This document shows positions 9,005 through 18,285 of a stretch of 64,000 bases of DNA, one piece after another. The translations under genes and the position numbers were made by a program. Source of the stretch: Fannyhessea vaginae DSM 15829. Its GTDB lineage: Bacteria; Actinomycetota; Coriobacteriia; Coriobacteriales; Atopobiaceae. Within the stretch, counting starts at the first letter, position 1. Each line of letters starts with the position of its first letter. The DNA lies in contig NZ_ACGK02000001.1 in the NCBI RefSeq assembly GCF_000159235.2, forward strand, positions 434,001-498,000, read 5' to 3'. Below the pieces are notes generated by a model. That model was given only the letters and a program-made list of their open reading frames with translations, made no database searches and was not told where the DNA came from.

Positions 9005-9034
9005 TTGATCCGTATCGTTGTTAGGTTTTATACA
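9005..9034 (+). promoter_or_regulatory. Possible promoter of purH
   Basis: TTGATC (9005-9010) and TATACA (9029-9034) are 18 bases apart. This would give a leader of about 105 bases before the purH ATG. No purine riboswitch core is visible in that leader. Confidence 0.35.
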
Positions 9035-9145
9035 ATGATGGTACGCAGCTTTTCCGATGTGTTCAAGCGTTTGGTTTGCAAGGCTTCGCATAAGGAGAAG
9101 AAGCACAAATCATATGGTGTACGTAGGAGCAATAAAGGGGTTTTT

Positions 9146-10819
9146 ATGGCACAAACAGCTATTAGACGAGCTTTGCTTTCGGTTACCAATAAAGATGGAA
9201 TCTGTGATTTTGCAGCGCATCTTGTGCATGATTTTGGGGTCGAAATTATTAGTACCGGGGGAACAGCGCGCGTCTTAGCAGAAGCTGGCATTCCACTTGT
9301 TGGTATTGAAGACTATACGGGCTCGCCCGAGATGATGGGTGGGCGTGTTAAAACGCTTCATCCGCGTATCCACGGTGGTCTTTTATGTAGAAGATCGTGC
9401 GAGGAAGATATGCGCGACGCAAAAGCGCAAAACATTCCGATGATTGATTTGGTATGCACCAATTTGTACGAGTTTGAAAAAGCAGTAGCACAAGACGGTT
9501 GCACGTTTGATAATGCAATAGAACACATTGATATTGGCGGTCCTTCGATGTTAAGAAGTGCCGCCAAAAATTTTAAATCGGTAACGGTCATATGCGATCC
9601 ACATGATTATGAAGCAGTTCTTGCCGAGATGGGCGCGCATAACGGCGCCACAACGCTGTCTTTACGTCAAAAGCTGGCATATAAAGTTTTTAACCTTACA
9701 TCGCACTATGATCAGGCAATTACCTCGTATTTAGCCAAAACACTTACACTAAGCGATAACGTAGCGGCTTACGAGCCAACTGCAGGCGTTGCAAACGAGC
9801 CTGTAGATGGTGATAACACATCTACAAGCTTAGGTGCCAAGGGAGGATTTCCTTCGCAGTTGAAGTGCGTTTTCGACAAAAAAATGGATTTACGCTACGG
9901 CGAAAATCCTCACCAGCAAGCAGCTTTTTATTGCGTAGCAGATGCAAATGAGCACAGTGTTGCACGCGCTCGCCAATTACAAGGAAAAGAGCTTTCATAT
10001 AACAATTTGTTGGATACCGACGCCGCATGGAGTGCGGTTTGTGAGTTTGATGAACCTGCTGTTGTTATTCTTAAGCACCAAAACCCTTGCGGTTCGGCAA
10101 CTGCCTTAGATGTAACCAGTGCTTATAAACGCGCTTTTGCGTGCGACCCTAAAAGCGCATTTGGGGGAATTATTGCCGCTAATCGCGAAGTAGATCTTGA
10201 TTTTGTAACCGAATTTGCCGACGTTAACAAACAGTTTGTTGAGGTGCTTATTGCTCCATCTGTAAGTGATGAAGCCTCCGAGCGTCTGTCTAAACGCAAA
10301 AATTTACGCGTTCTGGTAACAGGCGGACTTGATAAAGAACAAGCATGTGAACTTAAAAGCATAGGTGGTGGCTTGCTTGTTCAGACGCGCGATTGTGCGA
10401 GTGAAGATCCGCACACGTTTAAGGTGGTAACCAAAAAACAGCCTACTCAAAAAGAGCTTGAAGACCTGCTGTTTGCCTGGAAGGTTTGCAAGACTGTTAA
10501 GTCGAACGCTATTTTGATTGCTAAAGATAAGGCAGGTTTAGGCCTTGGTTGTGGCCAGCCAAATCGTGTAGACAGCGCAATTATGGCATGCGAGCGCGCA
10601 CACACAGCGGCTGCGCGATTGGGCGTATCCGCCGATAATTTTGCCTGCGCGTCTGACGCATTTTTCCCGTTTAGAGATGATGTAGATGAGCTTGCGCGCC
10701 GCGGTGTAAGTTGCATTATTCAGCCTGGTGGATCTATCCGCGATGAAGAATGTATTGCAGCTGCTGACGAACACGGTATCGCAATGGTGTTTACAGGTGT
10801 ACGGCACTTTAGACATTAA
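9146..10819 (+). CDS. purH: Bifunctional AICAR transformylase / IMP cyclohydrolase
   Basis: Catalyses the last two steps of de novo IMP synthesis. The N-terminal MGS-like cyclohydrolase domain shows [12 protein letters not shown], the loop [11 protein letters not shown] and [14 protein letters not shown]. The transformylase domain contains [16 protein letters not shown], the catalytic Lys-His in [13 protein letters not shown], the segment [13 protein letters not shown], and the C-terminal PGGSIRDEE and [12 protein letters not shown]. The frame is open from 9005, but the ATG at 9146 ([11 protein letters not shown]) has AAAGGGG five bases upstream and matches the family's N-terminus. At 557 residues it is slightly longer than usual because of a small insert near residue 210 (about 9760-9850) between the two halves. 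It is not clustered with other pur genes. Confidence 0.95.
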   Translation: MAQTAIRRALLSVTNKDGICDFAAHLVHDFGVEIISTGGTARVLAEAGIPLVGIEDYTGSPEMMGGRVKTLHPRIHGGLLCRRSCEEDMRDAKAQNIPMIDLVCTNLYEFEKAVAQDGCTFDNAIEHIDIGGPSMLRSAAKNFKSVTVICDPHDYEAVLAEMGAHNGATTLSLRQKLAYKVFNLTSHYDQAITSYLAKTLTLSDNVAAYEPTAGVANEPVDGDNTSTSLGAKGGFPSQLKCVFDKKMDLRYGENPHQQAAFYCVADANEHSVARARQLQGKELSYNNLLDTDAAWSAVCEFDEPAVVILKHQNPCGSATALDVTSAYKRAFACDPKSAFGGIIAANREVDLDFVTEFADVNKQFVEVLIAPSVSDEASERLSKRKNLRVLVTGGLDKEQACELKSIGGGLLVQTRDCASEDPHTFKVVTKKQPTQKELEDLLFAWKVCKTVKSNAILIAKDKAGLGLGCGQPNRVDSAIMACERAHTAAARLGVSADNFACASDAFFPFRDDVDELARRGVSCIIQPGGSIRDEECIAAADEHGIAMVFTGVRHFRH

Positions 10820-10918
10820 TGTATAACGCGCTTATCAGGTATAAGCGCGTTTAACACCTTTGATATAAGCCTTTTTGATATGCTCGTTACACAAGCTTTT
10901 TTGCAAGCTATGCGCTCA

Positions 10919-11536
10919 TCAATTAAACAGCGGCAATGCTTCAAGGTATATGATATCGTCTCTTTTGGCGGCATCTCCTTCGGCAAGTATTGCCGCTTTT
11001 CCTATGATTTGAGCTCCTGCTTTTTGCGCCAAGCACTCAAGTCCCTCGAGGCTTTCGCCGCTTGATATAACGTCATCGACCAGTACAACGCGCCCATCTT
11101 TGATACGAGTTGCGTCTGGTTTGTCTAAAAAGAGCTCTTGTTTCTCGTGAGTTGTAATTGAGCTCACACTTACCTGCAGCGGATCATTCATGTACGATTT
11201 TTTTGATTTTCGAGCAATGATATAGTGCTCAAGACCTAATATACGTGACATTTCCTGCGCAAGTGGTATACCTTTTGCTTCGGCAGTCATCAGATAGTCT
11301 ATATCACGTGGTAATCTTTTTGCAAGCTGCGCTGCCGCTCGAATAACGAGTTCGGTATCACCTAGAATTACAAAACTTGCAATGCGCGCGTGTGAATTTA
11401 TACGTACGATAGGAAGTCTGCGTTTTATACCTGCTACACACAAAAGATATTCGCGCTCAGAAGGCTGCACATCTAAATTTTTGACATGAGGACAGGCTCG
11501 ATTATCTGTTGCTGTCGTATGCGTTGCTTGAGTCAT
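10919..11536 (-). CDS. Purine phosphoribosyltransferase family protein (APRT-like)
   Basis: A type I phosphoribosyltransferase of 205 residues. The PRPP-binding motif is VVLVDDVISSGES, preceded by DYLMTAEAKGIPLAQEMSR, the order seen in adenine and xanthine phosphoribosyltransferases. It should salvage a purine base to its nucleotide; which base cannot be told. The ATG at 11536 (MTQATHTT) follows AAAGGAAA with good spacing, so the longer frame starting at 11566 is not preferred. The purine-permease-like gene ends 36 bases upstream on the same strand, suggesting a transport-and-salvage operon. An N-terminal extension of about 35 residues has no recognised motif. Confidence 0.78.
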   Translation of the reverse strand: MTQATHTTATDNRACPHVKNLDVQPSEREYLLCVAGIKRRLPIVRINSHARIASFVILGDTELVIRAAAQLAKRLPRDIDYLMTAEAKGIPLAQEMSRILGLEHYIIARKSKKSYMNDPLQVSVSSITTHEKQELFLDKPDATRIKDGRVVLVDDVISSGESLEGLECLAQKAGAQIIGKAAILAEGDAAKRDDIIYLEALPLFN

Positions 11537-11572
11537 ACCATTTCCTTTCAAAAGGATTAAAAACATCTTGTT

Positions 11573-12784
11573 TTACATGCATAACCCTGCCGCAAAAAGT
11601 GATTTTAAAAGAATGCCTAAAACCATGCCCACAAAGGGGTCAACAAAAGCGGTTCCCCCTAAAGTTACTGCGGCGATAATAGAATCCTGGGGATTACCGG
11701 TGCCAAATGCTATCGGTGCGTTATTTCCAACCGTGACTACAATTCCTAAAATAATCAAAAATCCCGAGATAGACTGTGGTGGAATAAATTTACCAATTTT
11801 TGGCAAAAGGCCACAAAACAGCAGAGCACTCATAGCAAGCATCATGATAACGGCTGAATTTACAGGATGAGGTGCTGCTGCGGTTGCAGAAATAATTGCC
11901 TCTACAGGTGATCCTCCAAACAACGATGAAGCAATATCGGCAAGACTTGAATAAATGGAAAGGACGTCTATATTTTGTGTACCGTGTGCAATATTTGCTG
12001 TAATATTTCCAAAGGTAATATTTGCTCCTACGTTTAAGCAGGCTATAGCAAGCGAACCACGAATAATGTGCGCATTTATAATGGGTTTCTTAAAAACAAA
12101 ATTCTTTTTTATATGAGCGGTCAATAATCTTGCAAGATGTGCAAAGATGTTTTTATCGCGTACAGAGGTGATGCTAGATTCATCTAGCTGCATTGTTGGT
12201 GTTTTTTCATGCACGCTTTCTTGCATGGCAGAAGTTTCTGCATAAGCGCTCGCTGTGTTGGAACTTTTCTTGAGGTATTTAGTAACACAGAATTGAATAA
12301 AGCTCGAAATAAAAACACAGCCGCAAATGGTGTATATCAAATCGCGGCCGAAGAAAAAATAAATAATTGCAGCACTGATAATGCTTGAAAGCGCAACCAC
12401 GCGCTCCTGCTTAATCATTTCAAAGGATAGCCGTCCTAAAACAATACCTACTCCTGCCATCATTGCGTTTATGATAACAGGTCCCGAAAACTCTACTGCT
12501 GCTTGTTGTAAGCCACATATACCAACGATAACCATAATGACTCCCGCAAAGAACACCATGGAGAGTTTTTCGCGTATGTCTTTAGTAAGTCTGTGTGTCA
12601 TAACGATGGTTGATGCTTGAAAATTGATGGGGGCTAAACTGTTAAATCCATAACAACAGATGGCTCCAATGAAAAAGCCTAACGAAGAGGGGACAGTTGC
12701 ATAACCTAAAGACATTGCCAACAGTCCTTGAGGAAGACCGTTGAGAATAACTCCCAGAGCCGCAAGAATATCGGTGATATCCAT
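11573..12784 (-). CDS. NCS2-like purine/xanthine permease
   Basis: A 403-residue membrane protein with about ten hydrophobic segments and a polar central loop (about residues 185-215). The segments NVGANITFGNITANIAHGTQ and GGSPVEAIISATAA, and a C-terminal part with PPQSISGFLIILG, resemble members of the nucleobase:cation symporter-2 family, especially the AzgA-like guanine/hypoxanthine branch. The purine phosphoribosyltransferase gene directly downstream supports purine base uptake. The start at MDITDIL follows AAAGGAA. No purine riboswitch could be read in the 250-base leader region. The substrate is inferred. Confidence 0.7.
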   Translation of the reverse strand: MDITDILAALGVILNGLPQGLLAMSLGYATVPSSLGFFIGAICCYGFNSLAPINFQASTIVMTHRLTKDIREKLSMVFFAGVIMVIVGICGLQQAAVEFSGPVIINAMMAGVGIVLGRLSFEMIKQERVVALSSIISAAIIYFFFGRDLIYTICGCVFISSFIQFCVTKYLKKSSNTASAYAETSAMQESVHEKTPTMQLDESSITSVRDKNIFAHLARLLTAHIKKNFVFKKPIINAHIIRGSLAIACLNVGANITFGNITANIAHGTQNIDVLSIYSSLADIASSLFGGSPVEAIISATAAAPHPVNSAVIMMLAMSALLFCGLLPKIGKFIPPQSISGFLIILGIVVTVGNNAPIAFGTGNPQDSIIAAVTLGGTAFVDPFVGMVLGILLKSLFAAGLCM

Positions 12785-12978
12785 AAAAGAATTCCTTTCC
12801 TATATGTCATACGCAAACGCATACTGCACTACACACATAATTTCGCCTTTCTACCCTACCTGAATAGTGTTTGCAAGATATGTGTAGCGGGTAAGTGCTT
12901 ACGGCTTTGAAATTAAATTGTTACGTGTAAGAAATAATCGTTTATGACAATAAGGAACTTAAGGAACGTAAAGCGTAT

Positions 12979-13014
12979 AAAAAACCGTACCTACGGGTGC
13001 GTAGATACGGTTTT
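12979..13014 (-). terminator. Terminator of nox
   Basis: A 9-bp stem AAAACCGTA (12981-12989) / TACGGTTTT (13006-13014), with an inner CTAC/GTAG stem, lies just beyond the nox stop codon. On the minus strand it runs into TTTTTTAT. Confidence 0.8.
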
Positions 13015-13036
13015 ACATTAATGATGTAGAGACACT

Positions 13037-14377
13037 TTAGTGCTCAGAAGCAGCTTTCATAGCAACCGAGCCTATGTAGTTTACTGGATTAGTAAAGTTA
13101 GGCTGGAAGAGCAAGTCTACTTGAGCAAGCTGGTCTACGGTCATGTGGTTTGCAATAGCAACCGAGACAACGTTGGCGGCTTGTGCAACATCATCGTGGG
13201 TTGAGAAGAACTGTGCTCCCTTAATTTCGCGTGTGCGAGGCTCCCATACCAGCGTTGCAGTAACAGGTGCGGTGGTGAGCATAAACTCAGGACGATAATT
13301 TTCAGTAACGGTTGTGCTGGTAAGCTCAAGACCACGCAGTTTGCCCATTTCCATAGTTACACCCGTTGAACTCATAGAGTAATCATAGAGCTGAACAGCA
13401 TTTGTTGCCTGCGTTCCTGCATATGCAACCGTGGGTTTTACCATGTTTGCACCAATAACAAGTGCTTGACGAACAGCATTGGTGGCCAGTGGAATATAAT
13501 CTTCTTTTCCCGTTGGATTAAACGTAATAGTTGCCGAGTCGCCTGCTGCAAATACGCCTGGCTCAGAGGTGCGCATGTAATTGTCAACGCGAATTGCACC
13601 GTTTTTAATCATATCAAGCTGACCGGTGAAGAGGTCGGTACGCGGCAAGAATCCAATACCCAAAATTGCATAATCTGCTGTAAACGAACCCTTTTCGGTA
13701 ATAACTTTTACACCTGAACCCGTATCTTCAAACGAAGTAACTTTTTGATCAAGTGCTAAATGCACACCGTGAGCTGTATAAACTTTCTCAAGCTGGTCGG
13801 TTACGTCGGAATCAAAGTTTTTAGCAAGTACGCGCGGGAATGCGTCGATAAGAGTAACCTCTTTTTTAACTTCGCTGAGCTGCTCAGCAAGCTCGGCACC
13901 AATGTATCCTGCACCAATAACGATAACGCTTTTTGCGTCTTTGGTTGCTTCTTTAATACGCTTGGCGTTATCCCAGTTTTTGCAAAGCAAAACATGTTTG
14001 CCGTCTATGCCGGGTAAAGGAGGAACAACAGGCTTAGAACCTGTGGTAATTACCAAGTAATCAAAGTTGTCCTCTGATTTTTCGCCCGAAGTAAGATCGG
14101 TCCAGCAAACATGTTTTGTTTTAACATCTGCCGAGGTAACATCAGTTTGCATGTGAACGTGTGCGCCTGCATCTGCAAGTGCGCGTGGTGAACTGTAGAA
14201 CATTTTTTGAGGATCGCTTACATGATCGCCAACCCAAAGCGCAATGCCGCAGGACAAAAACGAAACGGTGTCATTGCGTTCAAAAACGTGCACTTCCCAA
14301 TCGGGATGAGATTGAAGAATAGACGTGGTTGCAAAGACACCTGCATGTGTACAACCGATTACAGCAACTTTTGCCAT
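13037..14377 (-). CDS. nox: NADH oxidase (CoA-disulfide-reductase family)
   Basis: A flavoprotein of 446 residues that most likely oxidises NADH with O2, protecting an anaerobic or microaerobic fermenter and regenerating NAD+. The N-terminal FAD-binding fold begins with VAVIGCTHAG. The redox-active cysteine lies in FLSCGIAL at about residue 43. A second dinucleotide fold with VIVIGAGYIGAELAEQL binds NADH. FAAGDSATI is the conserved FAD-ribityl motif, and a C-terminal dimerisation domain follows. A coenzyme A disulfide reductase would look similar, so the exact reaction is inferred from similarity to lactobacillal and streptococcal Nox. It has a clear ribosome site (AAGGAGG) and its own terminator. 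Confidence 0.87.
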   Translation of the reverse strand: MAKVAVIGCTHAGVFATTSILQSHPDWEVHVFERNDTVSFLSCGIALWVGDHVSDPQKMFYSSPRALADAGAHVHMQTDVTSADVKTKHVCWTDLTSGEKSEDNFDYLVITTGSKPVVPPLPGIDGKHVLLCKNWDNAKRIKEATKDAKSVIVIGAGYIGAELAEQLSEVKKEVTLIDAFPRVLAKNFDSDVTDQLEKVYTAHGVHLALDQKVTSFEDTGSGVKVITEKGSFTADYAILGIGFLPRTDLFTGQLDMIKNGAIRVDNYMRTSEPGVFAAGDSATITFNPTGKEDYIPLATNAVRQALVIGANMVKPTVAYAGTQATNAVQLYDYSMSSTGVTMEMGKLRGLELTSTTVTENYRPEFMLTTAPVTATLVWEPRTREIKGAQFFSTHDDVAQAANVVSVAIANHMTVDQLAQVDLLFQPNFTNPVNYIGSVAMKAASEH

Positions 14378-14705
14378 AATAAAACCTCCTTATAGAAGTT
14401 CCATCAACGTAATGCGTCAGTGTTTGTTGTAGCACATGTACGCCTAAACAAGCGCGTAAATTCGGTAGTTGGGCATAAAATAAGGCGAGTGTACGTGGGT
14501 ACATCTCGCCTTAACCTTTTTTGTGGCAAATGTATTGCAGTTGGTGAGCATACTTATGATGAACTTGTAGAGCACAAGCTATACTTATGACTTCTGCCCA
14601 TATATACATCCATTTTACTTTTAAGCCAGCTTATATAACCAGCTTTGCGTAATAAACGAGCAGTAAAATGGGGCAGTGCTCTCAACCGCGTGCTGCTAAA
14701 ACCAG
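14378..14705. other. Intergenic region between gpmA and nox with a terminator hairpin
   Basis: The stem 14482-14494 / 14499-14512 (AAGGCGAG and TGTAC arms, one bulge) is followed by a T-rich run on both strands and probably ends the gpmA transcript ahead of the nox promoter. The rest contains a direct repeat of CCAGCT around 14622-14645 and no convincing gene. Confidence 0.6.
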
Positions 14706-15467
14706 TTATTTTTTAGCTTTACCTTGATTTGCTACAGCGTTGATCTTTGCTTCGATAGTTGCAGGATCACCAATGTAGTGTTTGTCTAATACGTTCCAGT
14801 CTTTATCAAAGGTGTATGCACATGGAATACCTGTAGGAATGTTAACTTCCAAAATTTGCTCAGGAGTAAGGTGCTCAAATTGCATAACAAGTGCACGAAG
14901 GCTGTTGCCGTGAGCAGCAATAAGAACGCGCTTTCCTGCTTCCATCTGAGGTTTGATGGTTTGTTCAAAATAAGGCCATGCACGTGCAATGGTGTCTTTT
15001 AAGCACTCGGTGTAAGGAAGATCTTCTTGAGGAACATCGCGGAATTGATCTTGAATGTGGGGATCGCGCTCATCGTTTGGTTGAAGTGCAGGTGGTTGAA
15101 CATCAAACGAACGACGCCAAATTTTAACTTGTGCTTCACCGTGCTCTTCGGCAGCTTTTGCTTTGTTGAGCCCTTGAAGTGCACCGTAGTGACGCTCGTT
15201 AAGGCGCCATGTTTTATAAACAGGAAGCCAGTTGCGATCCATCTCGTCTAATACATGGTTAAGGGTGTGAATAGCACGTTTAAGAAGTGAGGTGTAGCAT
15301 ACGTCAAAATCAAAACCTGCTTCTTTGAGCGCGCGACCTCCCTCGGTAGCCTCTTTGTGTCCTTGCTCGGTTAAATCAACGTCTGTCCAACCAGTGAAGA
15401 GGTTGAGTTTATTCCACTCACTTTCGCCATGGCGAATGATAACGAGTGTCATAGTGTCTTGCGCCAT
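14706..15467 (-). CDS. gpmA: 2,3-bisphosphoglycerate-dependent phosphoglycerate mutase
   Basis: The glycolytic interconversion of 3- and 2-phosphoglycerate. The phosphohistidine motif VIIRHGESEWN is at residues about 8-18 and the second catalytic His is in VLIAAHGNSLRAL. NLFTGWTDVDLTEQG, NERHYGALQGLNK and the arginine-rich substrate loop are all present. At 253 residues the length is typical for the dPGM class. The ATG follows AAAGGATATT. A simple housekeeping gene. Confidence 0.95.
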   Translation of the reverse strand: MAQDTMTLVIIRHGESEWNKLNLFTGWTDVDLTEQGHKEATEGGRALKEAGFDFDVCYTSLLKRAIHTLNHVLDEMDRNWLPVYKTWRLNERHYGALQGLNKAKAAEEHGEAQVKIWRRSFDVQPPALQPNDERDPHIQDQFRDVPQEDLPYTECLKDTIARAWPYFEQTIKPQMEAGKRVLIAAHGNSLRALVMQFEHLTPEQILEVNIPTGIPCAYTFDKDWNVLDKHYIGDPATIEAKINAVANQGKAKK

Positions 15468-15690
15468 TGAATATCCTTTCGTATAAACGTATAGATCTTC
15501 GTATAATCATAACAAATTGACTGATAAGCTACAGCTCATCTGACATTTTTATGACTCATACACATCTATTTTCGGTCAATATGCTTAAAAGGTAAAGTCA
15601 TTGTTGCATATTCCTTGTATTTTGCGTATTTGGCTACATTTGGAGTAATCTTAAGTATGTTTTGTATATACATAAGGAGTTACAGAGCAT

Positions 15691-17157
15691 ATGAGCGAGT
15701 CTTCAAACTGCGTATATCCTCATAATCACGCATCTTGTTGTCAATCCAAGACATTTGCAGTCTGCGAATCTGCCACGTCAGTGGCGCAAGGTGTACAAAA
15801 TACACAATCTGCTACAACAGCGCCTGTCCATCATCTATCTCATCATCACCATATGCGTATACGTTGGCACGAGTTTTTTACCAGTAGTAATGACACCCCT
15901 GTTCAAGAAGCGCGCTTTCCCGAGAGAGCTGTTTTGGTTGGTCATATTGGCATGATGCTTCTTTCGTGCGGAACAGGAGCCTGGCGCGTGCGTGACGCCA
16001 TGAATACCATTGCGCGCAATCTTAATATGACTTGTAGTGCCGATATAGGTTTAGTTTCGCTTGATTATACCTGCATAGATTGCGAAGGAAGAAGCTATAC
16101 ACAAGCCTTGAGTCTTCCTTCTACAGGAGTCAATACCTCAAAGCTTAATCGCATGGAAGCGTTTGTGCGCGCCTTTGATAAAGACCATGGACAATGGAGC
16201 GTAGGCCAGGTACACCAAGCGCTTGATTCCATTGAGGCTATGAAAGTAAGATACAAGCCCTATCAGGTTGCTTTAGCCGCGGGTCTTGCGTGCGCAGGCT
16301 TTATCTTTTTGTTAGGCGGAGGCATATACGAGGTATTATGCTGCTTTTTTGGTGCGGCGGCAGGAAACTATGTACGTCGAAAAATGCTCGATCGAAAAAT
16401 TACGCTTGTGGCCGATATTGCTGTTGCCGTCTCGGTTGCTTGCGCGGTGTATTTACTTTCGTACACGGTGTTATTTGAATGTCTACGCGCTAATCCTCGA
16501 CATTTGGACGGATACATTGGCGCGCTCTTGTTTGTAATTCCAGGTTTTCCGTTTATTACTTCGGGGCTCGACTTATCAAAGCTTGACATGCGAAGCGGTA
16601 TTGAACGTGCAGTATATGCGCTTATGATTATTGCCGTTGCGGTGTCGGTTGGCTGGAGTGCTGCTTTATGTTTGGATTTACGCCCGCAGGATTTCTTGCC
16701 TATTTTAGGTTTAACGCCGCTTACCTTAACACTGTTGAGACTTTTGGCTAGTTGGTGTGGCGTATTTGGCTTTTCGATTATGTTTAATACTGAGCCAAAA
16801 ATGGCTGCTTTAGCAGGAGTTCTTGGAGCAATTGCCAATACGTTGCGTTTGAGCTTGGTGAGTTGGACGCCACTTGCACCGTGTATTGCTGCGTTTTTTG
16901 GTACGCTTACGGCGGGTTTGTTAGCAAGTGTCGTGCGCAAAAAAATTGGATACCCACGTATTGCTCTCACGGTCCCCTCTATTGTTATTATGGTTCCAGG
17001 ATTATATATGTATCGCGCTATGTATAATTTTGGCGCGTTTTCGCTGGATAAAGGATCTTTGTGGCTGCTTAGAGCGGTATTAATTGTATTTTGCTTGCCG
17101 CTTGGTCTTATTGTGGCGCGCATTCTTACCGATCCAAAATGGCGTCATGCCGGATAG
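15691..17157 (+). CDS. ThrE-type threonine/serine exporter family protein
   Basis: A 488-residue membrane protein. The N-terminal ~75 residues are polar and rich in Cys and His. The DUF1212 half starts near residue 80, with HIGMMLLSCGTGAWRVRDAM and a cytoplasmic beta-rich stretch, then five or so helices. The second, DUF3815-like half of further helices ends near residue 488, with IALTVPSIVIMVPGLYMYRA. The fused arrangement is that of Corynebacterium ThrE, which exports threonine and serine; in many bacteria the two halves are separate genes. Substrate by analogy only. The ATG lies behind AAGGAG, and it is transcribed alone. Confidence 0.82.
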   Translation: MSESSNCVYPHNHASCCQSKTFAVCESATSVAQGVQNTQSATTAPVHHLSHHHHMRIRWHEFFTSSNDTPVQEARFPERAVLVGHIGMMLLSCGTGAWRVRDAMNTIARNLNMTCSADIGLVSLDYTCIDCEGRSYTQALSLPSTGVNTSKLNRMEAFVRAFDKDHGQWSVGQVHQALDSIEAMKVRYKPYQVALAAGLACAGFIFLLGGGIYEVLCCFFGAAAGNYVRRKMLDRKITLVADIAVAVSVACAVYLLSYTVLFECLRANPRHLDGYIGALLFVIPGFPFITSGLDLSKLDMRSGIERAVYALMIIAVAVSVGWSAALCLDLRPQDFLPILGLTPLTLTLLRLLASWCGVFGFSIMFNTEPKMAALAGVLGAIANTLRLSLVSWTPLAPCIAAFFGTLTAGLLASVVRKKIGYPRIALTVPSIVIMVPGLYMYRAMYNFGAFSLDKGSLWLLRAVLIVFCLPLGLIVARILTDPKWRHAG

Positions 17158-17355
17158 GTCTATGTGGTTGTAAGATACGTTTGAGCGCGCGAGTTGATGT
17201 TATAACTGCATAACAGGCGTATCGCGAACGTCTTGTGCGTTTTATTGCGCTTGCATGAGCTTGAAAGAATTATGCGCGGGTAGGGTAGTATATACTCATA
17301 AAGTTTGTACGAGCCATGCTCCAAAACAGATACATATTTACAGAAAGTAGTTAGA

Positions 17356-18081
17356 GTGATTAAAGTCGATAATACATATAATGACAGGCCTGTATCGCAG
17401 CCTCAAACGTCTGAGAATTTAGCTTCTGCGCTAGGTTCATTTGACGCAGTTATTTTTGATTTTGACGGTACGCTTGCCGATACCTCAGAACAAATTATTT
17501 CGGTTGCGCGTCAAGTGCTCAGCCGCTTTGGGCTTAGTCGCGAGCGCTTTGTTGATATTCCCCAACTTATAGGCCCGCCTTTTCCTCAAGCATTTGAGCT
17601 GGTATTTGGGTATTCTTCCGAACAGGCACAAGAAATTACCAAACAGTATCGCGCTATTTATTCAAAGCTTGGACGTGACGCATGGCCTTTATTTGAGGGT
17701 ATCGATTCAATGCTGCACGAGTTAAAAGCTGCTGGGAAAAAATTGGGTGTAGCAAGCTCTAAACGTGACCATCTCTTGCGCCGCGCGCTAGAAGAAAACG
17801 AGGTTGAGCAGGTATTTGACGTTATTTTAGGTAAGCAGGATGATTCATGTGAGCCAAAATCGCAAACGTTGCAAAACGTTATCAACAAGCTTGGTATTGA
17901 CGCTTCACGCTGCGTTATGGTAGGAGATCGACTCTACGATGTTGAGGCTGCGCGCGCTTGTGGTATTGCTTCGATTGGTGTTTATTATGGTAAAACTGCA
18001 CCTTGTGGCGAGCTTGAACAAGCGGGCGCAACCTTTATCGTGCACAGTGTTGAAGAACTTAAGCATGCACTTTTAAGCTAG
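17356..18081 (+). CDS. HAD-superfamily phosphatase (phosphoglycolate phosphatase-like)
   Basis: HAD motif I is VIFDFDGTLADT (nucleophile and acid Asp), motif II the Ser in GVASSKRDH, and motifs III/IV lie in CVMVGDRLYDVEAA with the preceding Lys in CEPKSQTL. A helical cap follows motif I, as in Gph, PpaX and related small-molecule phosphatases. The substrate cannot be predicted. The start is uncertain. The frame is open to a TTG at 17305, but the GTG at 17356 has AGAAAG upstream and gives 241 residues, closer to family length. The gene is convergent with the MetRS-like gene, with a hairpin between them. Confidence 0.75.
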   Translation: MIKVDNTYNDRPVSQPQTSENLASALGSFDAVIFDFDGTLADTSEQIISVARQVLSRFGLSRERFVDIPQLIGPPFPQAFELVFGYSSEQAQEITKQYRAIYSKLGRDAWPLFEGIDSMLHELKAAGKKLGVASSKRDHLLRRALEENEVEQVFDVILGKQDDSCEPKSQTLQNVINKLGIDASRCVMVGDRLYDVEAARACGIASIGVYYGKTAPCGELEQAGATFIVHSVEELKHALLS

Positions 18082-18148
18082 CGTTATACGCATTTGCATG
18101 GGAAAACTGTTTACGCACAAAACTGCATAAGACTCATAAGATATGTGT

Positions 18149-18180
18149 AAGGGGAATCACTACATTGTGTGATTCCCCTT
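18149..18180. terminator. Hairpin between convergent genes
   Basis: A perfect 12-bp stem AAGGGGAATCAC (18149-18160) / GTGATTCCCCTT (18169-18180) lies between the HAD phosphatase gene and the MetRS-like gene, which converge. There is no long T-run on either side, so it may act as a weak or bidirectional terminator. Confidence 0.55.
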
Positions 18181-18285
18181 ATGAGTGAGATTCCTCTATC
18201 TAACTCAAAAATCTTTTTTCCTGCAACGTAAGACGCGCCAACGGTGAAGTTGTCGCTATCACTAGCTGTTGCGCGTTCTTACACG

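Noticed and set aside
9005..9145. 47-codon N-terminal extension of purH
   Set aside because: It is basic with no family match, and a good ribosome site precedes the ATG at 9146.
12785..12980. Purine riboswitch before the NCS2-like permease gene
   Set aside because: The conserved junction sequences of the purine riboswitch are not present on the minus strand.
16368..17123. A 251-codon frame on the minus strand
   Set aside because: It lies wholly inside the ThrE-type exporter gene in another frame. It has no ribosome site or family motif.
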